A stretch of 64,000 bases of DNA from Heyndrickxia sporothermodurans. Its GTDB lineage: Bacteria; Bacillota; Bacilli; Bacillales; Bacillaceae_C. Below, one piece after another: positions 17,695-24,965 of the stretch. Below the pieces are notes generated by a model that searched no databases, was not told where the DNA came from, and worked only from the letters and a program-made list of their open reading frames with translations. The position numbers and the translations under genes were made by a program. Every line of letters begins with the position of its first letter. Positions within the stretch are counted from its first letter, which is position 1. The stretch covers positions 1 through 64,000 of the forward strand of contig BORH01000012.1 in the NCBI GenBank assembly GCA_018333075.1, read 5' to 3'.

Positions 17695-18408
17695 ATGGTC
17701 CAAGATATAAAAACACGTGTCGAAAACTTAAATTGGGATTCAATTCAAAATGAATTAGATGAGCAAGGATTTGCAAAGCTTCCAGCGATTTTAACAAAAG
17801 AGGAATGTGAATTATTCATAGAATTGTATTGTGAGGAAGAGTCATACAGAACGACAATCAATATGACGAGATATCGCTTTGGGAATGGGGAGTACAAATA
17901 TTTTTCCTATCCATTACCTGAAATCATCCAAAGTTTAAGAGAGTCCTTTTATCTAGAATTGGCCAAAACAGCCAATCGATGGTTGGGTTATTTAAAGAAA
18001 ACAGAACAGTTTCCAGATCATCTTCAAGATTTTTTGAACACCTGTGAAGAATATGAACAAACTAGACCGACACCTTTAATATTAAAGTATGAAACAGGCG
18101 GGTTTAATTGTTTGCATCAAGATTTATATGGCGACATATTTTTCCCGTTTCAAGTAGTATTTGTATTAAATCAACGAGATAAAGACTTTTGCGGTGGAGA
18201 ATCTTTATTAGTGGAACAAATTCCTCGTGCTCAGAGTAGGGGTCATGTAATTACTTTAGAACAAGGCAGTGCGCTGATCTTTCCTACTAACCATAGACCT
18301 GTTCTAGGTAAAAAAGGATATTACAAAAATACGGTTCGTCATGGAGTAAGCACGGTTACTTCTGGAGAACGATACGGTCTTGGAATCATTTTTCACGATT
18401 CTAAATAA
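17695..18408 (+). CDS. 2OG-Fe(II) oxygenase (DUF2086-like), probable alkylation-damage gene
   Basis: This 237-residue protein has the double-stranded beta-helix motif pattern of 2-oxoglutarate/iron dioxygenases: HQDLYGD (His-x-Asp) near residue 141, a distal His in VRHGVST near 219 and an Arg 9 residues later (GERYGLGIIFHD). It resembles the family once called DUF2086, which is often found beside ada and alkA. By context it may do the AlkB job of oxidative dealkylation, but it is not an AlkB sequence homologue I can recognise. RBS AGGAG lies 8 bases before the ATG. It leads a run of same-strand repair genes. Confidence 0.75.
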   Translation: MVQDIKTRVENLNWDSIQNELDEQGFAKLPAILTKEECELFIELYCEEESYRTTINMTRYRFGNGEYKYFSYPLPEIIQSLRESFYLELAKTANRWLGYLKKTEQFPDHLQDFLNTCEEYEQTRPTPLILKYETGGFNCLHQDLYGDIFFPFQVVFVLNQRDKDFCGGESLLVEQIPRAQSRGHVITLEQGSALIFPTNHRPVLGKKGYYKNTVRHGVSTVTSGERYGLGIIFHDSK

Positions 18409-18422
18409 AAAATAAACTTCAA

Positions 18423-18441
18423 TATCTTGCTATTCCATTCC
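18423..18441 (+). promoter_or_regulatory. Putative AdaA operator, copy 2
   Basis: TATCTTGCTATTCCATTCC differs by one base from copy 1 and lies 55 bases before adaA. Autoregulation of ada by its own product is established for the family. Confidence 0.65.
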
Positions 18442-18496
18442 TAGAATTGTCCATTCTGAATTTATAGGGAGTATATTGTAAGGAGAGGTGAGATAA

Positions 18497-19135
18497 ATGC
18501 CGGATAGTATCAATAACGGACATAAAGAGAGCTATGATCATAGAATTTCGAATGATGTAGAAGTGATAACAGATGAAAAGTGGCAAGCAATTATAAATAA
18601 TGATACAGCGTACAATAATCAATTTTTCTACGCTGTAAAGTCGACAGGGATATTCTGTAAACCATCCTGTAAATCTCGCGTTCCGAAAAAAGAAAATGTA
18701 TGCATTTTTCTAAACGCAGAACAAGCTCTCTGCGCAAATTTTCGCCCTTGTAAACGTTGCAAGCCCACTAATGAAAATCTGCCTGATAGCGAGTGGGTTG
18801 ATTTAATTACTGAATACATTGATAAAAATTTCACAGAAAAACTAACTCTAGAATCGTTAGCAAATATATGTCATGGGAGTCCGTATCATATGCATCGAAC
18901 ATTTAAAAAGATTAAAGGCATTACGCCGGTTGAGTATATACAACAAGTTAGAGTACACGCGGCTAAAAAGTATTTGATTCAGACCAATAAAGCAATTGGA
19001 GATATCGCCATATGTGTGGGTATGGCTAATGCGCCTTATTTTATTACTTTATTTAAAAAGAAAACTGGACAGACACCAGCACAATTTCGTCAAATGAGTA
19101 AAATGGAGGAAAAGTACAATGGAAACAAAGAATAA
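18497..19135 (+). CDS. adaA: Methylphosphotriester-DNA methyltransferase and activator AdaA
   Basis: This 212-residue two-domain protein takes methyl groups from phosphotriesters onto a zinc-bound cysteine and thereby becomes a transcription activator. The zinc cysteines are 54, 58, 85 and 88 (GIFCKPSC, FRPCKRC), equivalent to Cys38-42-69-72 of E. coli Ada. The AraC-type HTH occupies about 100-205 (LTLESLANICHGSPYHMHR; IGDIAICVGM). Organisation and length equal those of B. subtilis AdaA. adaB starts 17 bases before its stop, so the pair is coupled. Confidence 0.95.
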   Translation: MPDSINNGHKESYDHRISNDVEVITDEKWQAIINNDTAYNNQFFYAVKSTGIFCKPSCKSRVPKKENVCIFLNAEQALCANFRPCKRCKPTNENLPDSEWVDLITEYIDKNFTEKLTLESLANICHGSPYHMHRTFKKIKGITPVEYIQQVRVHAAKKYLIQTNKAIGDIAICVGMANAPYFITLFKKKTGQTPAQFRQMSKMEEKYNGNKE

Positions 19136-19652
19136 ACCAACTCTTTATTGGTCTTTACTAAAGTTTAAGGATTGGAATTTTTATATTGCTTCAACTTCAA
19201 AGGGGCTTGTGTTTGTAGGTTCACAGAACAAACCATTCGAGGAATTGTTCGAATGGGCTAAGAAACGCTTTCCAGGGAGTCCTCTTGTTGAAGATGATGA
19301 AAAGCTTGAACCCTATGTCGTTGAAATCACTCAGTATCTAGAAGGAAAGCGGAAAACCTTTACTATTCCATTTGAGTACGTAGGTACGCAATTTCAGCTA
19401 GCAGTCTGGAATGCACTTTGTGAAATTCCTTATGGTCAGACGAAATCCTATTCCGACATTGCAAATGATATAAATAAACCAGCAGCTGTTCGTGCTGTAG
19501 GTGTGGCTATTGGGGCAAATCCGGTATTAATTACTGTACCGTGCCATCGTGTAATAGGAAAGAATGGCTCATTAACTGGCTATCGGGGCGGATTAGAAAT
19601 GAAGACACTGCTCTTGGATCTGGAAAAGCGAGCTTCATCTAGCAATGAGTAA
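19119..19652 (+). CDS. adaB: O6-methylguanine-DNA methyltransferase AdaB
   Basis: This 177-residue suicide enzyme removes methyl from O6-methylguanine. The acceptor Cys142 lies in VPCHRVIG, the HTH arginine-finger segment is AVRAVGVAIGANP, and the N-terminal ribonuclease-like domain is present. It overlaps adaA by 17 bases, as in B. subtilis adaA-adaB, and ends next to the SPL-like gene. Confidence 0.95.
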   Translation: METKNKPTLYWSLLKFKDWNFYIASTSKGLVFVGSQNKPFEELFEWAKKRFPGSPLVEDDEKLEPYVVEITQYLEGKRKTFTIPFEYVGTQFQLAVWNALCEIPYGQTKSYSDIANDINKPAAVRAVGVAIGANPVLITVPCHRVIGKNGSLTGYRGGLEMKTLLLDLEKRASSSNE

Positions 19653-19683
19653 TTATTGCCGTACAATGAATGGAGGTTCCGTC

Positions 19684-20502
19684 ATGAAAAGTGAATTATT
19701 CTATAAAAGTCCGAAAACCATTCTGAATAAAGGGACTGGCTTTCTTTCTGGATATACTCATTCATTAAATCCTTATACAGGCTGTTCATTTGGGTGTTCC
19801 TATTGTTATGTACGCGAAATGCCTGTATCTCTTTTTCGAGAAGGGGAATGGGGAAATTGGGTCGATGTTAAAAACGGAGCCGCGAATTTATTAAAAAAGG
19901 AGCTCCATCGTGCCAAAGCCAAAGGGAATGTAACCATTTTTATGTCATCAAGTACAGACCCGTATCAACCAATAGAGCATAAGGAAAAAGTGACGCGATC
20001 TTTACTAGAAGTTATGGTAGAAGATCCCCCTGACTTCCTATTAGTACAGACTAGAAGCCCACTTGTATATCGAGATATCGATTTGCTGCAACATTTTAAA
20101 GATAAAGTTCGGGTAAGTATGACAATTGAGACAGATTCGGAAACGATACGTAAACATTTTACTCCAAAGGCACCCTCAATCCAGGCGCGCTTTAAGACAT
20201 TGGAAAAATTAGCAGCTACGGGAATACCGACCCAAGTTGCTATAGCACCCATCTTACCGAGTGGGGAATATTTTCCTGTGAAATTGAAGCCATTCGTCGA
20301 TCGGATATGTATTGATGACTACTTCATGGGCGATGGCAGTGGTGGAAAACGCACAAGAAAACTTGGTATTGAGAAAAAATATGCCCAACTTGGTTTAGAA
20401 GAATGGTATGGACCACATGTAATTAAAAAAGTATATAACCGATTTATTGAAATCTTTCCGGAAAATCACGTTTATGTGAGCCAGGCTGGGTTTGAGCCGT
20501 AA
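19684..20502 (+). CDS. SPL-like radical SAM protein
   Basis: This 272-residue radical SAM protein has its cluster motif at Cys34-Cys38-Cys41 (TGCSFGCSYCYVR) and continues with FMSSSTDPYQP and the SAM-side strands VSMTIETD and GIPTQVAIAPILPSGEY. It belongs to the spore-photoproduct-lyase-related group but is shorter than SplB, so direct reversal of a DNA lesion is possible yet unproven. I start it at 19684, with GGAGG 7 bases upstream; an earlier in-frame ATG at 19645 lacks this. It is co-directional with adaAB. Confidence 0.82.
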   Translation: MKSELFYKSPKTILNKGTGFLSGYTHSLNPYTGCSFGCSYCYVREMPVSLFREGEWGNWVDVKNGAANLLKKELHRAKAKGNVTIFMSSSTDPYQPIEHKEKVTRSLLEVMVEDPPDFLLVQTRSPLVYRDIDLLQHFKDKVRVSMTIETDSETIRKHFTPKAPSIQARFKTLEKLAATGIPTQVAIAPILPSGEYFPVKLKPFVDRICIDDYFMGDGSGGKRTRKLGIEKKYAQLGLEEWYGPHVIKKVYNRFIEIFPENHVYVSQAGFEP

Positions 20503-20520
20503 AAAATAGGAAGTGATTGC

Positions 20521-20814
20521 ATGTATAAAGATAATGAGAAAAGTGCTGAAAATAGAAAAAAGACATTTACCTTGTTGGGTGCCGATATGCATCCATATCA
20601 AAGTGATACACCGGGTATTTTTGGTGGGTATCGACCGAGTAAATTATATGGAAGATTAGATTGTCCCTCAGCGCTTAGAGCTATAGCAAAAGGTGGATAC
20701 GTTAAACATCGCGTGTTTTTTGCCGATGAACAGATGGCTATATCAGCAGGTTTTAGGCCATGTGCAGTTTGCATGCCTGAAAAATATGCACGATGGAAGA
20801 AAAAGAAAAGATAA
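20521..20814 (+). CDS. Ada-type metal-binding domain protein
   Basis: This 97-residue stand-alone version of the Ada zinc domain has no HTH. It has LDCPSALRAIAKGGY, HRVFFADEQMAISAGFRPC and AVC, recalling the Cys pattern of Ada (C...RPCxxC). The first CxxxC pair is reduced to one Cys. It could accept methyl groups, sense damage, or be a divergent zinc protein. The gene follows the SPL-like gene by 18 bases, with AGGAAGTG as ribosome binding site, and ends the forward repair transcript. Confidence 0.75.
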   Translation: MYKDNEKSAENRKKTFTLLGADMHPYQSDTPGIFGGYRPSKLYGRLDCPSALRAIAKGGYVKHRVFFADEQMAISAGFRPCAVCMPEKYARWKKKKR

Positions 20815-20839
20815 GAGGGATAATGAAAATGTATAAAAC

Positions 20840-20866
20840 GCATGACAAAATCATGCAAGCTTATTT
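20840..20866 (+). terminator. Weak terminator between convergent repair genes
   Basis: GCATGA pairs with TCATGC around CAAAA, followed after five bases by TTATTTTT. Confidence 0.45.
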
Positions 20867-20903
20867 TTGATGTTGTCTCAATTTCATTAACCTCCTTACT
20901 TCC

Positions 20904-21587
20904 CTATCCCCGTTTCATACTGCGAATAAGACTTTTTGTTTCTTTATCCACACGATTAGATTCCGTAATTTTTTGCAAGGCTTTATTATATGTAAAATCA
21001 TCGAGCGTGTTGTTTCTCAAATATTCCATTGTTGAATCGGGAAGTTTCACATAACAGATAGAGACAGCCCACGCAACTGCCATTTTGGCATAAAACCCTT
21101 CATGCTTTACACGATCTAGGAGGTTAAGCACCCTTTCGATGTATTCGGTCTCGATATAAAAGTCTAGGAGCATAACCACTCCAAATCGTACCTCATATTC
21201 TTTATTAGAAGACAGATAGGGCTGTAAAAACTCCCATACACGCTCTTTATTTTCCTTTGTAGATTTAAGACCTGTACAAAAGCTGTCACATACCGACCAA
21301 TTATCAATTTTGGGGACGAAAGAAGCCACATAAGACAGAAGTTCTTCAATGTCCGTCTTAACATAGCCAATGACCATACCTTGCAGCATGACTTCCTCAA
21401 AATATTCATCTTTTGCAGTTTCAAGGTAAGCGCGCCAGTCACCTTTTACAATATTTTTAGCTATTTTACGAAGATCTGGCAGCCGAACACCTAATACATT
21501 GTTAATAGTAGGTATAAGTGCGGCCGAAAACTTCTGATAGTCTGTATCAATGAGTTCAAAGATTTGTTTTCTAATTATATTTTCCAT
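20904..21587 (-). CDS. DNA alkylation repair protein, AlkD family
   Basis: This 227-residue all-helical protein shows the HEAT-like repeats of AlkD glycosylases, which remove bulky or positively charged alkyl lesions without base flipping. Family landmarks are VRLPDLRKIAKNI near 35, YFEEVMLQGMVIGY near 62, NWSVCDSFCTGLK near 95 and VAWAVSICYVKLP near 172. The conserved Trp and Asp of NWSVCD match the AlkD active-site strip. It is convergent with the forward repair genes, and its upstream region carries the third operator copy. It is the last cargo gene before left end 4. Confidence 0.9.
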   Translation of the reverse strand: MENIIRKQIFELIDTDYQKFSAALIPTINNVLGVRLPDLRKIAKNIVKGDWRAYLETAKDEYFEEVMLQGMVIGYVKTDIEELLSYVASFVPKIDNWSVCDSFCTGLKSTKENKERVWEFLQPYLSSNKEYEVRFGVVMLLDFYIETEYIERVLNLLDRVKHEGFYAKMAVAWAVSICYVKLPDSTMEYLRNNTLDDFTYNKALQKITESNRVDKETKSLIRSMKRG

Positions 21588-21673
21588 TCGGGCTCTCCTA
21601 TTTGTTTGATTTCGTTACCTTTTCTATGTGACAACCTCACTATAACTGATTATTTTCTGAAAAAGCCATGAAT

Positions 21674-21692
21674 TGAATATAACAGCAAGATA
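21674..21692 (-). promoter_or_regulatory. Putative AdaA operator, copy 3 (ahead of alkD)
   Basis: On the minus strand the sequence reads TATCTTGCTGTTATATTCA, 16 of 19 matching the copies ahead of the 2OG gene and adaA. It is 87 bases upstream of the alkD start and in the same orientation relative to its gene. Confidence 0.55.
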
Positions 21693-21890
21693 TCGAAACA
21701 ATATTATTAGTTACTTTTAAATATTCCCTTATATAAATAATACTGGATATATAAAAGCTTACTAGTAATTCATTGGAGGAGCGTTAAACCTTCAAATACA
21801 AGAATACAAGCTGCAATTAAAGTTATCCATTGAATATGACTAATCCCTTCTTCCATAATCAGGAGAGTTTGTGGAATTTCACATCTATAA

Positions 21891-21984
21891 AATGATCAAA
21901 CTTTTTTCAAAACGGGTTCTTTTAATTTAACGTAAAATATGGGTTTGCGAGGTATTTTTGATCAAACTTTATTATAAAGCTACA
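21891..21984 (+). repeat. Tn7-like left end 4
   Basis: Two sites are present, AATGATCAAACTTTTTTCAAAA (21892) and TTTTTGATCAAACTTTATTATA (21955), with the shared CGTAAAATATGGGTTTGCGAGG between them. It ends AAAGCTACA at 21984, followed by AAAAT and TGT. Together with right end D it bounds the repair-gene element. The flanking pentamers GAAAT and AAAAT agree in four of five bases. Confidence 0.8.
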
Positions 21985-21989
21985 AAAAT

Positions 21990-22030
21990 TGTTTTCGTAC
22001 AATTAAGTTGTACCGATTTGTTGGGATAAA
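21990..22030 (+). repeat. Trace of an older Tn7-like right end (E)
   Basis: TGTTTTCGTACAATTAAG is followed by TTGTACCGATTT, the right-end repeat unit. No ACCCCTTT hairpin or tnsA sequence follows. It starts exactly 5 bases after left end 4. Confidence 0.5.
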
Positions 22031-22032
22031 AT

Positions 22033-22068
22033 AAAAATGACACAAGAAGTCTTGTGTCATTTTTATTT
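22033..22068. terminator. Bidirectional terminator at the outer edge of the island
   Basis: AAAAATGACACAAGA pairs with TCTTGTGTCATTTTT in a long stem with A and T tracts on both sides. It may be the original glmS terminator displaced by the insertions, or the terminator of the minus-strand operon ending at 22404. The sequence does not decide. Confidence 0.8.
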
Positions 22069-22070
22069 TT

Positions 22071-22403
22071 TATGAGATTGTATTATATACTAAGGTAGAA
22101 CTTTTACATGTAGATCAAAAAAAGTTTAATTCTTAATCAACTAAAGCTACCCGTTAGCCATCCATAAATCAAAAAATATGGAAGGATTAATCAAATTTCA
22201 TATTTAAAAGCCCCAAATATACCAATACGATTTGGCACATTAGGTTTCAAACTGTCTTATAAAAATGATTAGACTAACCCTATACCCTAAAAGTTTGAAC
22301 ATATTTATTTAAATAGGTTATGAATTAGTGAATCATTATTGTAAGTTCAGTCCTTTCAATTTTGTTTATTAAAATATGTCCTGCCGCCCTTAGAAAAACG
22401 AAA
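22071..22403. other. Intergenic DNA, no feature seen
   Basis: This is AT-rich sequence between the island-edge terminator and the end of the cfr operon. I see no ORF with a ribosome binding site and no clear hairpin. Confidence 0.5.
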
Positions 22404-23033
22404 TTATAAATAAGTTTCAATTGACGCTGCTTTTTTCAATTCGAGAACAAAGGCTTTATATTTCTCTTCTCGCTTTTCATATTCAAGGATAATACGAATG
22501 TACTCCTTTTGTATATCCCCGTTTTCAGGTGATTTTTGGTATTCGTGTTCAATCTCTTCCTTGGATACACTATTGTCTCCCAACTGATTATCAATAAATC
22601 GTTGTATACGCAATTCCTGCAATACTAATTCTTCAATCTCCTGTTTAGAGTAATCTTCTGATACATCGATTCCAAATTCATCAAATAATTCTTGCATACA
22701 ATCAGTAATTTGTTCTTTATCAGGTTCCCATCCAGAAATGCTTCTATCCTCATTCATTTTTTGTACAATAAGCACATGTTCAATGACTGATTCAAGAGCA
22801 CAATAATAACTCTCAAGAAGGTTTGATGAAGACATTTCAGAAGGTATGATACCCAACTTCATGTCGTTAAACAGCTCAATATTTAAATCGTTTAAATTTA
22901 TTTCATAATCGTTAACTCTTGCCACAATGGACGGTAGTTGAATTTTATCATTATCAGTCAACATTAAAAAATCCGTAATGACTACATTATCTCTACTAAT
23001 ACTTTGGCTGAAATTATTCTTTTTGTTTAACAC
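22404..23033 (-). CDS. SurA_N/PpiC-like cytoplasmic protein, third gene of the cfr operon
   Basis: This 209-residue acidic, helical protein has no signal peptide. The stretch VARVNDYEINLNDLN resembles the VNGEEI start of SurA/PrsA N-terminal chaperone domains, ALESVIEHVLIVQKMNE resembles their ALEQLIxxxLLxQEA helix, and VSKEEIEHEYQKSPE resembles VSDEEIxxYYxxNPE. No parvulin PPIase domain follows, so it would be a chaperone module alone. Placed 24 bases after the second L3 gene, it could assist that protein or ribosome assembly; this is inference. It starts at GTG 23033 after GGTGATG. The similarity is weak and the family call is tentative. Confidence 0.55.
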   Translation of the reverse strand: MLNKKNNFSQSISRDNVVITDFLMLTDNDKIQLPSIVARVNDYEINLNDLNIELFNDMKLGIIPSEMSSSNLLESYYCALESVIEHVLIVQKMNEDRSISGWEPDKEQITDCMQELFDEFGIDVSEDYSKQEIEELVLQELRIQRFIDNQLGDNSVSKEEIEHEYQKSPENGDIQKEYIRIILEYEKREEKYKAFVLELKKAASIETYL

Positions 23034-23057
23034 TAATCATCACCATTTTTCATTCAA

Positions 23058-23675
23058 TTATTTAATTGCAGTTTCTATTTTTACAAATGACTTTTTAGCT
23101 CCGGGAATATTTCCTTTAATTAATAACAAGTTACGTTCGTTATCAACCTTTATGATTGTAAGATTTTGAATAGTGGTCTGTTTTCCACCCATGCGTCCGG
23201 GCATTTTTTTTCCTTTGACCACTTTCATGCCATCGTTTTTTGCGATTACACCGATGGAACCAGGAGCTCGATGGAATCTTGAACCGTGAGATGCAGGACC
23301 TCCACTAAGCCCATGTCTTTTAATGACACCTTGAAATCCTTTTCCTTTAGATATACCAGTAACATCTACTATGTCGCCTTTTTGGAATATATCTGCACTA
23401 ATACGTTTTCCAACATCTAATGATGCTCCACGAATTTCTTTAACATATCTTTTAGGATTGGTATTTGCCTTTTGACTTCTTCCAATTTCCGCTTTGTTTG
23501 GCTTTTTTTTATCAGAAAATCCAATTTGGATTGCATCGTATCCGTCACTTTTCAACGTTTTCTTCTGTAATACAACATTCTCTTCCACTTCAACAACGGT
23601 TACAACTATGGGATCTCCACTATCACTAAACACTTGAGACATGCCTATTTTTCTTCCTAAGATTCCTTTTATCAT
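23058..23675 (-). CDS. rplC: Second, divergent ribosomal protein L3 (uL3)
   Basis: This 205-residue protein is L3 from end to end ([16 protein letters not shown] ... [15 protein letters not shown]), but it stands alone instead of heading the S10 operon. The tip that reaches the peptidyl transferase centre is altered. The usual HGQSRGPMSHGS is [12 protein letters not shown] (122-132). The loop between PGSIG and KGK (143-153, [11 protein letters not shown]) has 11 residues, against 8 in B. subtilis and 9 in S. aureus and E. coli as I recall them. Mutations in this loop are established causes of linezolid and pleuromutilin resistance. It follows cfr by 82 bases, with GGAGGATA as ribosome binding site. 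I infer a drug-tolerant replacement L3. Confidence 0.92.
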   Translation of the reverse strand: MIKGILGRKIGMSQVFSDSGDPIVVTVVEVEENVVLQKKTLKSDGYDAIQIGFSDKKKPNKAEIGRSQKANTNPKRYVKEIRGASLDVGKRISADIFQKGDIVDVTGISKGKGFQGVIKRHGLSGGPASHGSRFHRAPGSIGVIAKNDGMKVVKGKKMPGRMGGKQTTIQNLTIIKVDNERNLLLIKGNIPGAKKSFVKIETAIK

Positions 23676-23757
23676 AAATATCCTCCAAATAATTTTAATT
23701 TATCGTTAGTAATAAGCTATTAGGGTACTTCCCACGTTCTATACATTACTCTCACCT

Positions 23758-24807
23758 TTATTTATTGGATATTTTTTGATAATTTCCATATAATTGCCCG
23801 CAAGCAGCATCTATATCAATGCCAAATTGACTTCTAATGGTAACGTTAATTCCTGCTGACTTTAATTCTTTATAGAAGTTTACAACCTGATTCTCATTTA
23901 CTTCTTTAAACCTCATAGGTGAACTAATAGTTGGGTTATATCTAATGATGTTTACATGGAACAGGTTCCCTCTCTTATATCTACCTCTTAAAAGGTTTAC
24001 TACTTCTTTCGCATGGTCAATAGAATCATTAACTCCGGGCAACATAATATAAGCAATATAAACTTTTCTTGAGGTCATACGTATATGCTCATCTAACGTG
24101 TCCATTACATCCAATAATGGGAAGCGTTCATTAATTGGCATTAACTTGCTCCGCTGTTCATTAAAAGGAGAATGTAATGAAAACGTCAGGTTGACCTGCG
24201 GATAGTTTTGAGTCATTTTTTTAATACCCGGAATAATTCCGATAGTCGAAATAGATAACCTTCGAGGACTTAAAGCAAACAACTCCGGATTTGTAAGTAC
24301 ATCTAAAGCATCAAAAACTTGTACATTAGCTAATGCTTCCCCCATTCCCATAAAAGAAATACTATCAATTGAATGTCCTTTTAAGTGAAAGTACAAAATT
24401 TGGTCAGTAATTTCATCTGACGTTAAGTTGCGTTTTAAACCTATATCTCCTGTTGCACAAAATTTACAACCGAAATTACAACCACACTGCGAGGATATAC
24501 AAAATGACTCCCAACCAGCTTTATATTTCATATTTACCGTTTCTATTTTTTCGTCTCCTGAAATTCCAAATAAGACTTTTGTAACTTGTTCAGAATGTTG
24601 TGTCTTTAAAGTAGCAATATTTAAAATCGATTCTCCAAACTCCTTAATTAACATTTCTCTTAGGGATTTAGGAAGAACCGTTATTTCATTGAAATTATTT
24701 ATTCTCCCTTGGAATATAGCATTTTTGATTTGATTCATTCTAAAATTAGGAAATTCATTCTGCTTCAAGAACTCTTGAATTCTTATATACTTGTTTTTTT
24801 GTTGCAT
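23758..24807 (-). CDS. cfr: Cfr-type 23S rRNA (adenine2503-C8) methyltransferase
   Basis: This 349-residue radical SAM enzyme of the Cfr group methylates C8 of A2503 and gives resistance to phenicols, lincosamides, oxazolidinones, pleuromutilins and streptogramin A. The cluster cysteines are 110, 114 and 117 (CGCNFGCKFC). The methyl-carrying Cys336 lies in DAACGQLYG and Cys103 in SFCISSQ. Long stretches such as SISFMGMGEALAN and LSISTIGIIP follow staphylococcal Cfr rather than RlmN. By memory the similarity is high across the whole protein. It has the ribosome binding site GAAGGATG, and upstream lie a leader ORF and an attenuator. Confidence 0.93.
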   Translation of the reverse strand: MQQKNKYIRIQEFLKQNEFPNFRMNQIKNAIFQGRINNFNEITVLPKSLREMLIKEFGESILNIATLKTQHSEQVTKVLFGISGDEKIETVNMKYKAGWESFCISSQCGCNFGCKFCATGDIGLKRNLTSDEITDQILYFHLKGHSIDSISFMGMGEALANVQVFDALDVLTNPELFALSPRRLSISTIGIIPGIKKMTQNYPQVNLTFSLHSPFNEQRSKLMPINERFPLLDVMDTLDEHIRMTSRKVYIAYIMLPGVNDSIDHAKEVVNLLRGRYKRGNLFHVNIIRYNPTISSPMRFKEVNENQVVNFYKELKSAGINVTIRSQFGIDIDAACGQLYGNYQKISNK

Positions 24808-24896
24808 GTTTTCTCATCCTTCCATAAAACTCTGGTTTGTTTGAGTAAATAGAAGGGAGTTATCATATCATCTAACCTTTTTTATAAAAATTAGGC

Positions 24897-24928
24897 ACAA
24901 AAAAAACACCGACACAATTATCGGTGTT
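24897..24928 (-). terminator. Attenuator terminator ahead of cfr
   Basis: On the minus strand AACACCGA pairs with TCGGTGTT around TAATTGTG, followed by eight T, 90 bases before cfr and after the leader ORF. Its 5' arm plus loop (CCGATAATTGT) can instead pair with ACAGTTATCGG at 25009-25019, which would open the terminator. Confidence 0.85.
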
Positions 24929-24965
24929 ACGCTTAAATAAAATCATGCACAAATAAACAAGGACA

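Larger units (their letters stand above)
10911..22030 (+). mobile_element. Array of Tn7-like transposon relics with cargo
   Basis: About 11 kb directly behind glmS contains repeated right-end modules (10911, 14324, 14944, 16312, and a trace at 21990) and left-end modules (12169, 14174, 16156, 21891) in the same orientation. This is the pattern expected from successive Tn7-like insertions at attTn7. tnsA fragments follow the right ends at 14427 and 16400, with shorter traces at 11013 and 15008. No tnsB, tnsC or tnsD remains, so every unit is defective or was moved in trans. Cargo genes lie at 11220, 12537, 15123 and 16579-21587. Outer limits are inferred. Confidence 0.85.

Noticed and set aside
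10911-22030. CRISPR-associated or Tn5053-type transposon instead of Tn7-like
   Set aside because: No cas genes or tni genes are present; the only transposition gene traces are TnsA, and the site is the glmS 3' end.
24865-24890. TTTTTTATAAAAATTA stretch near cfr resembling left-end site 1
   Set aside because: Only the AT-rich core matches and no other end module is nearby, so it does not show that the cfr operon is itself Tn7 cargo.
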